DNA of 64,000 bases from Clitoria ternatea (Eukaryota; Streptophyta; Magnoliopsida; Fabales; Fabaceae): positions 117,072,501-117,136,500 of the forward strand of contig CM075669.1 of NCBI GenBank assembly GCA_037962975.1, read 5' to 3'. The position numbers and the translations under genes were made by a program. Below the pieces are notes generated by a model. The model was not told the DNA's origin. It saw only the letters and a program-made list of their open reading frames with translations, and ran no database searches. Numbering within the stretch: position 1 is the stretch's first letter; every line of letters starts with the position of its first letter. This document shows positions 25,999-37,036 of the stretch, in pieces.

Positions 25999-27696
25999 TG
26001 ATAAGTGTTTTGCTTATATTGAGTTTGCTGAAAAAGAATCAAGTTTGTATAATATGAACTCAATGAAATGGATGTGCCAAGTTTAAACACAGAAGTTGTA
26101 ATATAGTATAGTTGTCATTCCACTGAGGAGGTGCTAGAATGAAGATCTTAGTTTGAATTGATTAGGCAGAAAGTTTCAGTTTTGATTTGTTGTGAATGTT
26201 GCTGAATGAAAAACAGTAAGTAACAAAATAACAGAGGATAGCACTTTGCAAAATATAACAGTAAATGATGTTGGAAAAATCAGTTTTGTAAAACAGGGAT
26301 TGGCTTCATCACATCTTCACCTCTGTAAGCTGCATAAGTTTCCATATAAGTAAATAGAAAAGATAAGTTCTACGTGACAATCAAAGTCATTTGCATCGAT
26401 CCCTCGACTACAAAATTCATAAGAATGATTTCCAAACCGCTGATCCCTCAGTCACTTTGGAAACCATTCCAGCATTATCGATCGATTGTTTTGACGTTTG
26501 TTGCGTTAGACGCCATCCCTGGCTACCTACTCACAACAAGCATTTCTTTCAGGGTCTGCTTTCAAAAGTCACTTCCCAGCATACTCAAGAAAACTTAGAA
26601 CAAGAAAATAGTGATCAAGTACTTTCAGGCATTAAACGCAGAAGGAAATACAGAAACTTTATCAAATCTCATTACTCAATGAAAACTTACGACAGCATTA
26701 CTTCAGTGTTGAATGGATTACAGCCAATCCCATAAGGGAAATTAGTTACTCATGCCTTGCATTTTCACTATCAACAGAGTGAATACAGAAAATGGAAAGT
26801 GTGAATGAAAATACAGAGGATGAAATGATGTATCATATGATGTTGGGTCCTCGATGATGATGATGCCCTGTTTGCAGCTTGCTTTATAGGAGTTTTTGGC
26901 TTAGCTTCTCTTACCCACTTGCGTAGAACCCATGCGGCATCTTTCAGAGACTGGTGGAAACAGCAGAAAGTGGATGAGTTTGCATCGCATTACGGGTGAA
27001 TAAAGAATTAAGAAGCCCACGCTGTGTGAGTCACGCTTGAGCTTGATGGTCACGCTCAAGCGTGAAGGGTTCTGAAGCTTTTTGATAGTCTTGCGCTTGA
27101 GCTTCCTTGTCCACGCTTAAGCGTGGTTCCTTTGTTCAGCATATGCTTGATCCTTCGCTTCAAGCTGGGCATGTCACGCTTTGAGCGAGCTCCTCTATCC
27201 CAACATATGTACTCCACGCTCAAGCCACGCTCAAGCGGGATCGAGGTCACGCCCAAGCGGCTCCTTCCCACGCTTAAGCGTGAGATGACCCTGATGCTAT
27301 CCCTGCTTCCAATTCAGTCACGCCTGAGCTCCATGTTGCCACGCTTGAGCGTCAGTCATGCATGAAGTCACGCTTGAGCGAGCTCGGGCTCACGCTCAAG
27401 CGTGAGAGCCTGTTGGTGTGTTCCTCATCATTTCACTTGGGTGCATGGGCAACGTAGGCTTTTGTTTCCTCCACGCTCAAGCGTGTAGTGTATCACGCTC
27501 AAGTGTCCTTGCTTGATGCTCTTTGTTTCTTCAAAGCTTTTGACAATTTGTTCACTGATTTTCAAATTTCAAGCTTCTTTTCTTAATACTCCTTTTATAA
27601 TCAAAATCATGCTCAATTATTTATCAATTTTGTTAAGTTATTCAAAAAATGGGTCTAATTGAGTCATGAATTTAATCATAAAATAAGCACTCATCA
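25999..27696 (-). repeat. 3' LTR of the Athila element
   Basis: 1698 bp, ends TGATGAGTGC and ACACTTATCA on the minus strand. TATAAAG lies at 26,882-26,888 (minus). A palindrome cluster lies upstream of it at 27,031-27,508. The three frames of more than 65 codons here recur in the other LTR and are not genes. Confidence 0.95.
27031..27508. repeat. CACGCTTGAGCGTG palindrome cluster, left Athila LTR
   Basis: About 16 copies or variants of TCACGCTTGAGCGTGA occur, in both orientations. The best have 7-bp arms (TCACGCT, AGCGTGA) around TG. The cluster lies upstream of the LTR TATA box; its near edge is about 143 bp away. The right LTR has the same cluster at 38,069-38,546. Confidence 0.9.
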
Positions 27697-27711
27697 AACT
27701 CTCCCCAACCT
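27697..27711 (-). other. Polypurine tract of the Athila element
   Basis: Minus-strand AGGTTGGGGAGAGTTT directly precedes the LTR start TGATGAGTGC. Confidence 0.85.
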
Positions 27712-28972
27712 AGATTTTTGCTTGTCCTCAAGTAAAAAGAAATTTTGGAAAGGGAATCAAGCATTCAAAAATCTGAGTTTCTGTTGCAGACAAAAAGTTT
27801 AGAAAACAATAATCTGAGTTGATGTCTAGGCAAATGATTTTCTTAATACCAATTCCTTAAAATGTAATGCACTATTACCTTGTTCATAAAGCATGTAACC
27901 CATTGCTGTAAGAATAGAGAACTCTCATTATTTCTTACCAGGTGTCTGGTTCGTTCATCCATCATTAGAACTGCTCAGTTAACATTGGCCGTCATTTCCA
28001 GTAAAACCAGAATTCAAATGAATAGCAAGGATCAAAAGGTCTTTTAAGGATGTAATGAGGCTGGGTTGAAAGAATCTTTGGTTTTTCTTGGTTTCAAAAC
28101 GCATGTTCAAAGAAGAGCATAAGTGTTTTTGGTTAATTTATTTAACAATTTAGAAGGCTTCTTCTTTGCATTGAAACTTCAGACCTTTCCTTTGTTTTCC
28201 TCCAGCTCTTTTATACCTTTTTGGAGAGCTTACTATTCTTCTTTTTGCATTTTCTTTTACTGCCTCCATTTGTTTCATCTCCTTTTGAGAAAAAAAATAT
28301 TTTATGCTCTTTTTTCAAGATGAACATGCAGGTAGGATAGGATTTTTGCTTTTATGCTTAGCTTAGGGTAGAGAAAAAAATTTTTATGCTTTTATGGCTC
28401 AAAAGATGGGCTGCCAAAAAAATTGGATATTTTTATCAGGGTAGCTTTTTGGCTCTTGGCTAACTATGTTTTCAAAATTGCCTTATCATTTCCTTGCTTA
28501 TTTCTTAAGAAAAAGGTTTTAATTAGAAAATCAGTCAATGCTAATTTAACAAATTCGAATGAGGCTCTCAAGTGTTTAGATGTCTCACTGCTTACTTCCT
28601 TATTCTAACAGAAAAGGGTTCAAGTCATATAAACAAGCAAAAGTACATGCATCCCAGTTCCTTGGTTCTTAATTAAGTCATTTTGCCTAAGAAAAAATCA
28701 GTGTTGTTGCCTAAAAACATTCTGCTGCTTGGAAACTTTTCTTGTTCAAAAAGTAAAATCTTTGGTTGGGGTTTTCAAAAAATGTTCAAAGTCTTAATCA
28801 TCAAAACAGGAAAGCAACAAGAATAAAATCGCAAGCAGATAATCACAAGCAATCAATAATAATCACAAGCAATTCTAAAGTATGCTGTATTAAAGCTAAA
28901 GTAAAGCTGTAAATTGTCAATTGGAAATAAAACTAAATGGCAATTTAAACTTCAAGAGAAAAAGAAAAATTT
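27712..28972 (-). other. 3' untranslated region of the Athila element
   Basis: 1.26 kb between the third ORF and the polypurine tract, rich in A/T homopolymers (28,120-28,420). No coding motif on either strand. Confidence 0.6.
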
Positions 28973-30276
28973 TCACTCTTCCTCGGATGAGTCCTCCTCT
29001 GTTCCCAAGTCTCTTTCTGGAGGTCCCTGAGTTGAAGTTCCTGGCCTATCCTCCTGTGTAGCTTCACCTCCTCCCACAAAAGGAGGCCTGTCCCCAGGCC
29101 AAGCAAGCAGGGCCTCAAACTGGGCAGGTGGCATCCATGGATTGTGTTGACCTGCAGGAATGCTATGATAAAGGCCATTGTGAACATGTAACAAACCTCT
29201 ATGCTGAGCGTTCTGCTGGGCCAGGAGATGGCTATTTTGAACTTTCAGGATGTGAATGCCTTGTAAAATCAGGTTGGCTTCTGTGCTGAGGGGGGGTGGG
29301 CAGGTGCAGTGCTGAATGCTTGCTGTGCTGCTTGTGAGGCATGTGGAGGAGGTACATCAGTTGCAGGGAGTGCTGGATTACTGCAGTAATGCTCAATGAA
29401 GCGTTTGTCTATGGAAGGCCTGATTGGTTTGAGGTCTTGTACCTCAACACCATGAGCTGCACAAAAATCAGTGATAAAGGCAGGAAAACCAAGACTCCCT
29501 TTTACCTTTTGACCTGCCTGGGAATACTTCTGGTCAGAAATCACAAACTTGTGGATTTCATCCGATAGTACTTGGGCTAGATCAATAGAGATGTCCTCTC
29601 TCAGAATGCAGTATAGCAGATAACACCTACTAAAAATCAAATCAGAGACATGAGCGTTAGGTGCTATGTTAGCTAATAAGAAGGAAGTCCAAACTTGAGC
29701 AATAGTAGTCATGTCCTTTCTTAAAACTCTCAGTGGTGTCTCCCCTTGCCCCATTTGAAAGTGGTGTCCTGGAACACAAATAGCGGCTTCAAGGTCATGT
29801 GTGGCAATGAACTGGTTCCTTGCAACCATGGCAGCATATTCGCAGATTTCCCCTTCTCCTAAGGTCATGATGTTCCCCAAGTAGAAATTGATTGTGTCTC
29901 TGTCATATGAGAGCCAGGTACCACACACATAGGTTTTTCGTTCCCCCCCTCCATCTCTTGTCCAGGCGTTTGCATAGAATTCTCTTACCACTTCAGGGTC
30001 AAATTTCTCCCTTGGGTAACATACTTTTAACCAATTTCTCCTTCTTATGATCTGCAGGAAGGCATCGCAGTCTCCCAAGGCCAAGTCTACTTTCCTTTCT
30101 GGTATGAATGTCCAATTTGAGATGTCTTCATACCTCTTGCTGTTGCCTTTCTTCCTAAATCTTGGAGCATCATCTTGCTCATCTGTGCGTGGTCTTTTGC
30201 CCTTGTTCCTTCGGGAACTCCTTTTTGGGGAAGTGGTGTCAGGGGGGTTTGGTGCAGTTTGCTTGGTTCTGGCCAT
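28973..30276 (-). pseudogene. Athila third (envelope-position) ORF, frameshifted
   Basis: The true start is the ATG at 30,276 (MARTKQT). About 335 codons follow: a basic, Lys/Arg-rich N-terminus (to about residue 50), then a globular domain with DPEVVREFYAN (about residue 95), GTWLSYDRDTINFYLG, LLANIAPNAHVSD and SRCYLLYCILRED, and a proline/alanine-rich end. The frame stops at 29,269, but a neighbouring frame continues beyond a run of seven C (minus; 29,290-29,296) through a heptad-like stretch and an acidic tail ending EEDSSEEE at 28,973. A one-base indel in that run explains the break. The domain resembles the family often labelled putative plant transposon protein; its biochemical role is unknown. 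I see no signal peptide or clear membrane segment, so a true envelope function is doubtful. Confidence 0.8.
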
Positions 30277-31577
30277 CTGCAAGAAAGTTAAGAACCACTT
30301 TGCACTTAAAATACTTCCTTTCAGGACTTTTATCAGACATTAAGCATGCATTAAAAGGATGTGAAACAGGAAAGGGACATGCATTACAATGAAAGTGAAA
30401 CACAAGAGCCAAACCTTAAACCTCTTTCTCTGAACAATCCAGAAAACAACCAAGCATAGATCATGGTAGTCATTAAAAACAGGGAGAAAAGATATCAACG
30501 TGTGCAAAAAGAAAGGTATCAATCCTCCCTAACACAGTAATCATATGCTGTTAATTCAAAAAGAGGATAGTGCAGTAGTTACCTGGAAGGATCCGAACGT
30601 GCTAGAGAGAATGGTTTGCAAAATGAAAGTGTGATTTATGAAATGAAAGGGGAAAAGACAATTATTGGAGAAGAGAGGGTAGTTACAAAACTTAGAGAGT
30701 CAGAAGGTTGATGAACGGTTATGTGAGTGAGAGAGTGGGCGGTTTCAGAATTCTGCATTTATTAGTATCAGGGGTCCGTTTTGCATTTCACGCTTGAGCG
30801 CCATGATGTCACGCTTGAGCGCGAGAGTTCAACGCTTGAGCGCAATATATCCATGCTTGAGCGTGATCGGCCTGGATTCAGAGTCTGAGAATGAAAACTT
30901 CACGCTTGAACGTGTTTTTGTCACGCTTGGGCGTAAGAGTTGCGCGCTTGAGCGCAGGGTTATCACGCTTGAGCGTGTGGGCATTGCTCCAAGGTATGCT
31001 TTCCTCGCTCAGGCTTGTGTTTGTCTCGCTTGAGCATGCAATAGAACTTTCATACCTGATGCTTTATTCAATGGCTCGCTTGAGCGCATGTTTGGCACGC
31101 TTGAGCGTAGGGGTGTTGCGCTTGAGCGCCAGAGTATCACGCTTGAGCGTGATCAACCACCTGATGCTTAGTTTAATTTCTTGCTTGGGCGCAGGGGTCT
31201 TGCTTTGAGCATGGTAGCCTCTGATTGCTGTCCAGGTCCTTTCGTTTAAGCGTAAAAGGTCACGCTTAAGCGAGATCGGGTTTATTTTGTTGAAAATTTC
31301 TTTAGCATAGGTGCCACGCTTAAGCTTGACTCTCACGCTTAAGCTTGATGAGGATGGTTTAGGACTTACCTTGGCTCGCTTAAGCTGGATTATCCACGCT
31401 TGAGCGTGGTGATGTCCTCATGTCTCTCTGAATTCAACTTCCAGCTCCAGTTTTGTTTGCCTTTGTAAACAGAAACTTTAAAATGAAATAAAATTTTCAA
31501 GGAAAGAAAGCACAAAAGATTGGGTTGCCTCCCAATGAGCGCTTGTTTAACGTCATTAGCTTGACGCCTGAGTTTGG
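30277..31577 (-). other. Athila spacer between pol and third ORF
   Basis: 1.3 kb non-coding. On the minus strand the order is a palindrome cluster (31,408 to 30,788), a weak TATA-like TAATAAAT at 30,757-30,764, a pyrimidine stretch (ACTCTCTCACTCAC, near 30,740-30,727) and then about 450 bp to the ATG of the third ORF. The layout suggests a second promoter; that is inference. Confidence 0.55.
30788..31408. repeat. CACGCTTGAGCGTG palindrome cluster in the Athila spacer
   Basis: I count 22 copies or variants in 621 bp, nearly all written as GCTTGAGC on the plus strand. Examples are TCACGCTTGAGCGCG (30,808), TCACGCTTGAGCGTG (30,963 and 31,138) and CCACGCTTGAGCGTGG (31,393). The orientation bias differs from the mixed orientation in the LTR. 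Confidence 0.9.
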
Positions 31578-34500
31578 TCATGGGTCTTTTAGCAGGATGT
31601 CAGTGGCAACCTTCTCCACTTCTCCTCCTAAATAGGGCTTTACTCTCTGTCCATTCACGACCCAAGTTCTTTCAGATTTAGGATCTTGTAATTCAATAGC
31701 TCCATAAGGTTTCACCTCCTTCACAATAAAGGGTCCTGACCATTTAGACTTGAGTTTTCCTGGGAATAGTTTCATCCTTGAGTTGAAAAGAAGAACAGAT
31801 TGTCCCTGGTGAAAACTCTTCTTCATGATGTGTCTATCATGGTAAACCTTCATTTTCTCCTTGTAGATCCTGGATGAGTCATAGGCATGATTCCTCCACT
31901 CTTCCAACTTATGCATCTGGGTCTTCCTCTCTTCAGCTGATGCTTTTGGGTCATAGTTGAGGGTTTTCAGTGCCCAAAATGCTTTGTGTTCAAGTTCCAC
32001 TGGAAGATGGCAATTTTTACCATACACCAACTGATAAGGTGAAAATCCAGTTGGTGCCTTGTATGCTGTTCTATAGGCCCATAAAGCGTCATCTAACTTT
32101 AATGACCAATCTTTTCTGCTTTGGCTTATTGTCTTCTCCAGTATCCTCTTAATTTCTCTGTTGGATACTTCCACTTGGCCATTGGCTTGAGGATGGTAAG
32201 GGGAAGTTACTTTGTGCTTGACTCTATAATGTTCAAGGCATCTTTGGAGTTGACTGTTGCAGAAATGAGAGCCTCCATCACTTATTAAGACTCTTGGGGT
32301 GCCAAACCTGCTGAAAATGTGTTTCTTAAGAAATTTGATGACAGTCTTGGCATCAGCTTTAGTACATGCCATGGCTTCCACCCACTTAGAGACATAGTCT
32401 ACTGCCACAATTATGTACTCATTTGAGAATGACATTGGTAATGGCCCAGTAAAATCTATGCCCCAGCAATCAAAGACTTCTATTTCAAGGATGGCAGTCA
32501 AGGGCATCTCATGTCTTTTTGATATGTTTCCTATCTTCTGACATGCTTCACAATGCTGCACAAAAACATTAGCATCTTTAAACAAAGAGGGCCAATAAAA
32601 ACCTGATTGGAGGATCTTTGCTGCTGTCCTTTCCCCATTGAAATGTCCTCCATAGGGTGAGCTGTGACAGTGCCATAGGATGCTCTCAGCCTCCTCTTGG
32701 GACACACATCTCCTCAAGATGTGATCTGATCCAAGTTTGAATAGGTAGGGGTCATCCCATATGAATTGCTTCGCATCCCTCAGAAACTTCTTCTTCTACT
32801 GCCATGAAAGGTCATCAGGCAGTACTCCAGCAGCTTTAAAGTTGGCCATGTCTGCAAACCATGGCCGTTCTTTCATCATCAGTAGCTTTTCATCAGGAAA
32901 TTCTTCCTTCACTTCAGGTTGGAGCCGTGTGACTTCCTGATTGACAAGTCGGGACAAATGATCTGCAATAAAATTTTCGCTGCCCTTTTTGTCTTTGACT
33001 ACTAGGTTGAATTCTTGCATTAGCAAGATCCATCTAATCAGTCTGGGCTTAGAATCAGGTTTATTCAACAAATATTTAATGGCAGCATGGTCAGTAAAAA
33101 TAGTGATTTTGGAACCAATCAGATAAGGTCTAAATTTCTCCAGGCCATACACTATTGCTAAGAGTTCTTTCTCTGTTGTTGCATAATTTGTTTGTGCAGG
33201 GTTTAAAACTTTACTAGCATAGTGTATAACATGAAAAATTTTAGCCTTTCTTTGTCCTAATACGGCCCCAACAGCATAATCACTGGCATCACACATCATT
33301 TCAAAATCTAGTCCCCAATCAGGGGCAACTATTACAGGTGCACATGTTAGTTTATGCTTTAGAGTTTCAAAGGCATGTAAACAAGAATCATCAAAAATAA
33401 AATGAGTGTCTTTGTTTAAGAGATTACTCAAAGGCTTTGCAATTTTTGAGAAGTCCTTGATGAACCTTCTATAAAATCCTGCATGGCCCAAGAAGCTTCT
33501 GACTCCTTTTACATTTCCTGGTGGTGGCAATTTCTCGATTACTTCCACCTTTGCTTTGTCCACTTCAATGCCTCTTTTGGAGATTTGATGTCCTAACACA
33601 ATGCCTTCAGTCACCATGAAGTGACATTTTTCCCAATTCAAAACCAAATTGGTGTCTACACATCTTTTCAACACAATGGTTAAATTTTTCAAACATTGAT
33701 CAAATGATGAACCAAAAACAGAGAAATCATCCATGAAAACCTCTATGCATTTTTCCACCAAATCAGAGAAGATAGCAAGCATACATCTTTGAAATGTTGC
33801 AGGGGCATTGCACAATCCGAAGGGCATTTTTCTGTATGCAAATACCCCAAAGGGACATGTGAATGCTGTTTTTTCTTGATCCTCAGGTGCAACTGCGATC
33901 TGGTTATACCCTGAGTATCCATCTAGAAAGCAGTAGTATGCTTGACCTGCAAGTCTTTCTAGCATTTGATCCATGAAGGGCAGAGGGAAATGATCTTTCC
34001 GGGTAGCAGTGTTTAGTTTCCTGTAATCGATACACATCCTCCATCCTGTGACAGTTCTTGTAGGGATCAATTCATGTTTCTCATTCTGTATGACAGTGAT
34101 TCCTCCTTTCTTTGGGACAACCTGCACAGGGCTCACCCAAGAGCTATCAGAAATAGGATAAATTATACCAGCTTCTAGTAACTTGGTTACCTCCCCTTTT
34201 ACTACTTCCTTCATAGTTGGGTTCAAGCGTCTCTGTGGCTGAGCAATTGGTTTGAATTCTTGTTCCATGTAAATGTGATGAGTGCAGTAAGCTGGGCTTA
34301 TTCCCTTCAAATCTTCCAGCCTCCATCCAATCACTGTTGAATGTTCCTTCAACACTTGAATCAACTGCTTCTCTTCTGTACCTGTCAACTCCCTGTTAAT
34401 AATAACAGGTTTTTGGTTATCATTATCAAGAAAGACATATTTCAAGTGTGGAGGTAAAGCTTTTAACTCCACTTTTGGTGGAACAACTTCTTTTGTTTCC

Positions 34501-35945
34501 TCAGACAGCCTTTTAAAGTGACTTTCTTTTTGAGCATCTTGCTTGTCCTTCTTGTCTTCCTCCATTGCTCCAATGTTCAGCTTCTCCAGTGGATCTCTGT
34601 TGAACCATTCGTTGGTTTGTTCTCTGATGGCTTCTTCTTCAATGTCAATTTTGAAGCACTGTTGTTTGTCTTTTGGGTATTTCATTGCATCAAACATGTT
34701 GAAATTTACTTCTTCATCTTGCACTCTCACTTTTAACTTCCCGTTATCCACATCAATGATTACTTTTGCAGTCTTCATGAAGGGTCTCCCCAAAATGAGA
34801 GGTACTTCTGCATCTTCTTCTATATCCATTATGAAAAAATCTACAGGAAACACAAACTTGTCAACTCTTACCAGTACATCTTCAGCTATGCCATATGGAA
34901 ATTTCATAGACCTATCCGCCAGCTGGAGGGTCATCCGGGTTGGCTTCACCTCAAGATCTCCAATTTTTTTCACCATTGAGAGAGGCATTAGATTAATGCT
35001 TGCTCCCAAATCCAAGAGTGCTTTTCCTACTGGTAGAGTACCAATAGTTACTGGGATTATGAAACTTCCGGGGTCTTTTGTTTTTTGTGGCAGTGCCTTT
35101 TGAATGATGGCACTGCAGCCTGCTGCAAGCTCCACTGTTTCTTCAGAAAATCTCTTCTTCTTTGTTAACAGCTCCTTCATAAATTTAGCGTAAGTTGGCA
35201 TTTGCTCCATGGCTTCCACAAAAGGTATGTTTATTTGTAACCTTTTGAAGATATCCATAAATCTTGCAAATTGCCTTTCCTTGTCCATTTTTGAAGGGTT
35301 CTTTGGATACGGCAAGCTCTTCAGTTGTGGTGTTGGGTCGTCCACCTTCTTCTTCCCTTCTTTTATTTCTTTCTTTTTTTCTTTTTCAACCTCCTCCTTC
35401 ATATTTACATCATTATTCTTCTTTTCACTAACTTCCTCTTCTGTTTCTTTTTCTTCTTCTACTTTTTCTTCCACCTTGTCATTCTCTTTTTGTCCAATGA
35501 CCTTTCCACTTCTTGTTGTGATTGCTTTGCATTGCTCCTTTGGATTTGGGTGTGTATTGGCTCCAAATTGGGAGTTGTGATGCTCTGCAATTTGGCGAGC
35601 CAATTGCCCCACTTGTGTCTCCAGGTTTCTTATCGAAGCATCAATGTTCTTTTGGTTGGTGATTGCGACCTGCATGAATTTTTCTAGAGTGTCCTCTAGT
35701 TTTGATGTCCTTTCTGTCAATGAAGGACCTTGCTGATAAGGTTGCTGTCTGTTGGATGTGCTTGCTTCTTGCTTCCATCCACCACTTTGACTATTCCTCC
35801 ATCCCTGTGAAAAATTATTGGGGTAAGTATTGTTATTGAAGTTACTTTGCTTACCTTGGTTATTCATATAGAGGATAGATTGGTCTCCTTGTTCTCCTTG
35901 GCAGTGTCCATTCTGATGTTCTCCTCCACAAAAGTCACATCTCAT
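31578..35945 (-). pseudogene. Athila pol: zinc knuckle, protease, RT, RNase H, integrase, one stop
   Basis: One reading frame runs from 35,945 to 31,578 with a single internal TAG at 32,796-32,798. The first part (1049 residues) has a knuckle CDFCGGEHQNGHC (residues 3-15), a Glu/Lys-rich linker (155-205), a protease with LLDLGAS (D312), an RT with CIDYRKLN (about 641) and FMDD (737-740), and an RNase H with CDASDYAVGAVLG. Past the TAG the frame continues with the integrase zinc domain (HCHSS..GGHF, CEACQK), the core residues in WGIDFTGPLP, SDGGSHF and HPQANGQVEVSNREIK, and a basic tail ending at 31,578. All catalytic residues are kept, as expected of a recent copy. Whether the TAG is a lesion or an assembly error cannot be told from one copy. 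Confidence 0.93.
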
Positions 35946-36779
35946 TTATGCTTGTTGGTTTCCTGTAGAGGACTGTACAGCATGCAGTTGTTGCAGGAGT
36001 TTTACCATTTGCTGTGTCAGAACTTCAATTTGTTGTGTCAAAATCTTATTTTGAGCCAAAATGGCATCTGTTGTATTAAGTTCCAACACTCCCTTCTTTT
36101 GGATTTGTGTTCTGTCATGCTGAGCCTGGTAATCTGTGGATGATAATGCTTCAATGATCCTTGTAGCTTGCTCTGCATCCACTGTCATCATGGTTCCTCC
36201 AGCTGCTGCATCCAAAATCATTTTAGTATCACCCTTTAAACCACTGTAAAAGATATTCAATTGGGCAATATCTTCCAGTCCATGGTTTGGGCATCTTCTG
36301 AGGAGAGATTTGAAGCGTTCCCATGCTTCACAAAAGGGTTCATCATGGCTTTGTTTAAATGTTGTGATATCTGATTTAGCCTTGATGATTCTGGATGGTG
36401 GGAAGAATCTGTGTAGGAATTTTTCCTCCACTGTCTCCCAGCTGTTCAAACTTTGATTTGGGTGTGACTGGAGCCATTCTTTGGCTTTTCCTGCAAGAGA
36501 AAAAGGAAACAATCTTAGGTATGCTGCCTCAATTACTTCCTGTTCAAATCCCATTGTTCCTACCAATTCATAGAATATGGCCAAGTGAGTGTAAGGATCT
36601 TCACTGGACATTCCATGAAATTGATGGGAACTAATTAAACTAAGGAAAGCAGGTTTCATTTCTATAGCCCTGATTGTATTTGGTATAGCAATGCTTGAGT
36701 AGTGTCTAGGTCCTTGTTGCAATGTGTAATCTCCAAGTGTTCTCCTTGGTGGATTTTGATTATTGCTGTTGTCCTCCAT
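35946..36779 (-). CDS. Athila gag capsid-type protein
   Basis: 277 residues from the ATG at 36,779 (MEDNSNN), ending at a TAA (35,946-35,948) directly followed, in the same frame, by an ATG and the zinc knuckle of the next ORF. It holds the retrotransposon gag core (AYLRLFPFSLAGKAKEWL, about residues 86-103, and EEKFLHRFFPPSR) that assembles the particle, then a glutamine-rich C-terminal helix. In Athila, gag normally runs on into pol, so the TAA either cuts the polyprotein between capsid and nucleocapsid or is read through. If it is a lesion this copy is a truncated gag. Confidence 0.85.
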   Translation of the reverse strand: MEDNSNNQNPPRRTLGDYTLQQGPRHYSSIAIPNTIRAIEMKPAFLSLISSHQFHGMSSEDPYTHLAIFYELVGTMGFEQEVIEAAYLRLFPFSLAGKAKEWLQSHPNQSLNSWETVEEKFLHRFFPPSRIIKAKSDITTFKQSHDEPFCEAWERFKSLLRRCPNHGLEDIAQLNIFYSGLKGDTKMILDAAAGGTMMTVDAEQATRIIEALSSTDYQAQHDRTQIQKKGVLELNTTDAILAQNKILTQQIEVLTQQMVKLLQQLHAVQSSTGNQQA

Positions 36780-37011
36780 TGTAACAGAGGAAGTTTATCC
36801 TACGTGGAAGTTCTGCTTGGCTTTCTTGATTTTCTTGAGGAACCTGTCTATCTCAGGATCAAATGCAAGTTGTTCTTTTGTACCCTATCCTCTCAAGATC
36901 ATAAATCAAGAACTCAAAGTAGCAAGGTTAAAAAAAATAAAAAACAAATTACAAACAAGTTTATTTACACTGTCTTGTCAATTCAATGCTAAAATATTCA
37001 AACTTAAATCA

Positions 37012-37031
37012 CCTCCCCGGCTGCGGCGCCA
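37012..37031 (-). other. Primer binding site, tRNA-Asp type (Athila)
   Basis: Minus-strand TGGCGCCGCAGCCGGGGAGG, five bases inside the 5' LTR, resembles the 3' end of tRNA-Asp used by Athila elements, with a few mismatches in the middle and at the inner end. The leader to the gag ATG (36,780-37,011) is AT-rich. Confidence 0.8.
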
Positions 37032-37036
37032 AAACT

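Noticed and set aside
26391..26735. 114-codon frame found twice (also 37,429-37,773)
   Set aside because: It lies in both Athila LTRs, opposite the element's orientation, and the duplication is explained by the LTR pair.
30788..31408. GC-rich hairpins as transcription terminators
   Set aside because: Rho-independent terminators are bacterial; here the hairpins lie mid-element in plant DNA without U tracts.
34518..35687. Plus-strand frames up to 186 codons
   Set aside because: They are antisense shadows of the Athila pol gene, which has clear domains on the minus strand.
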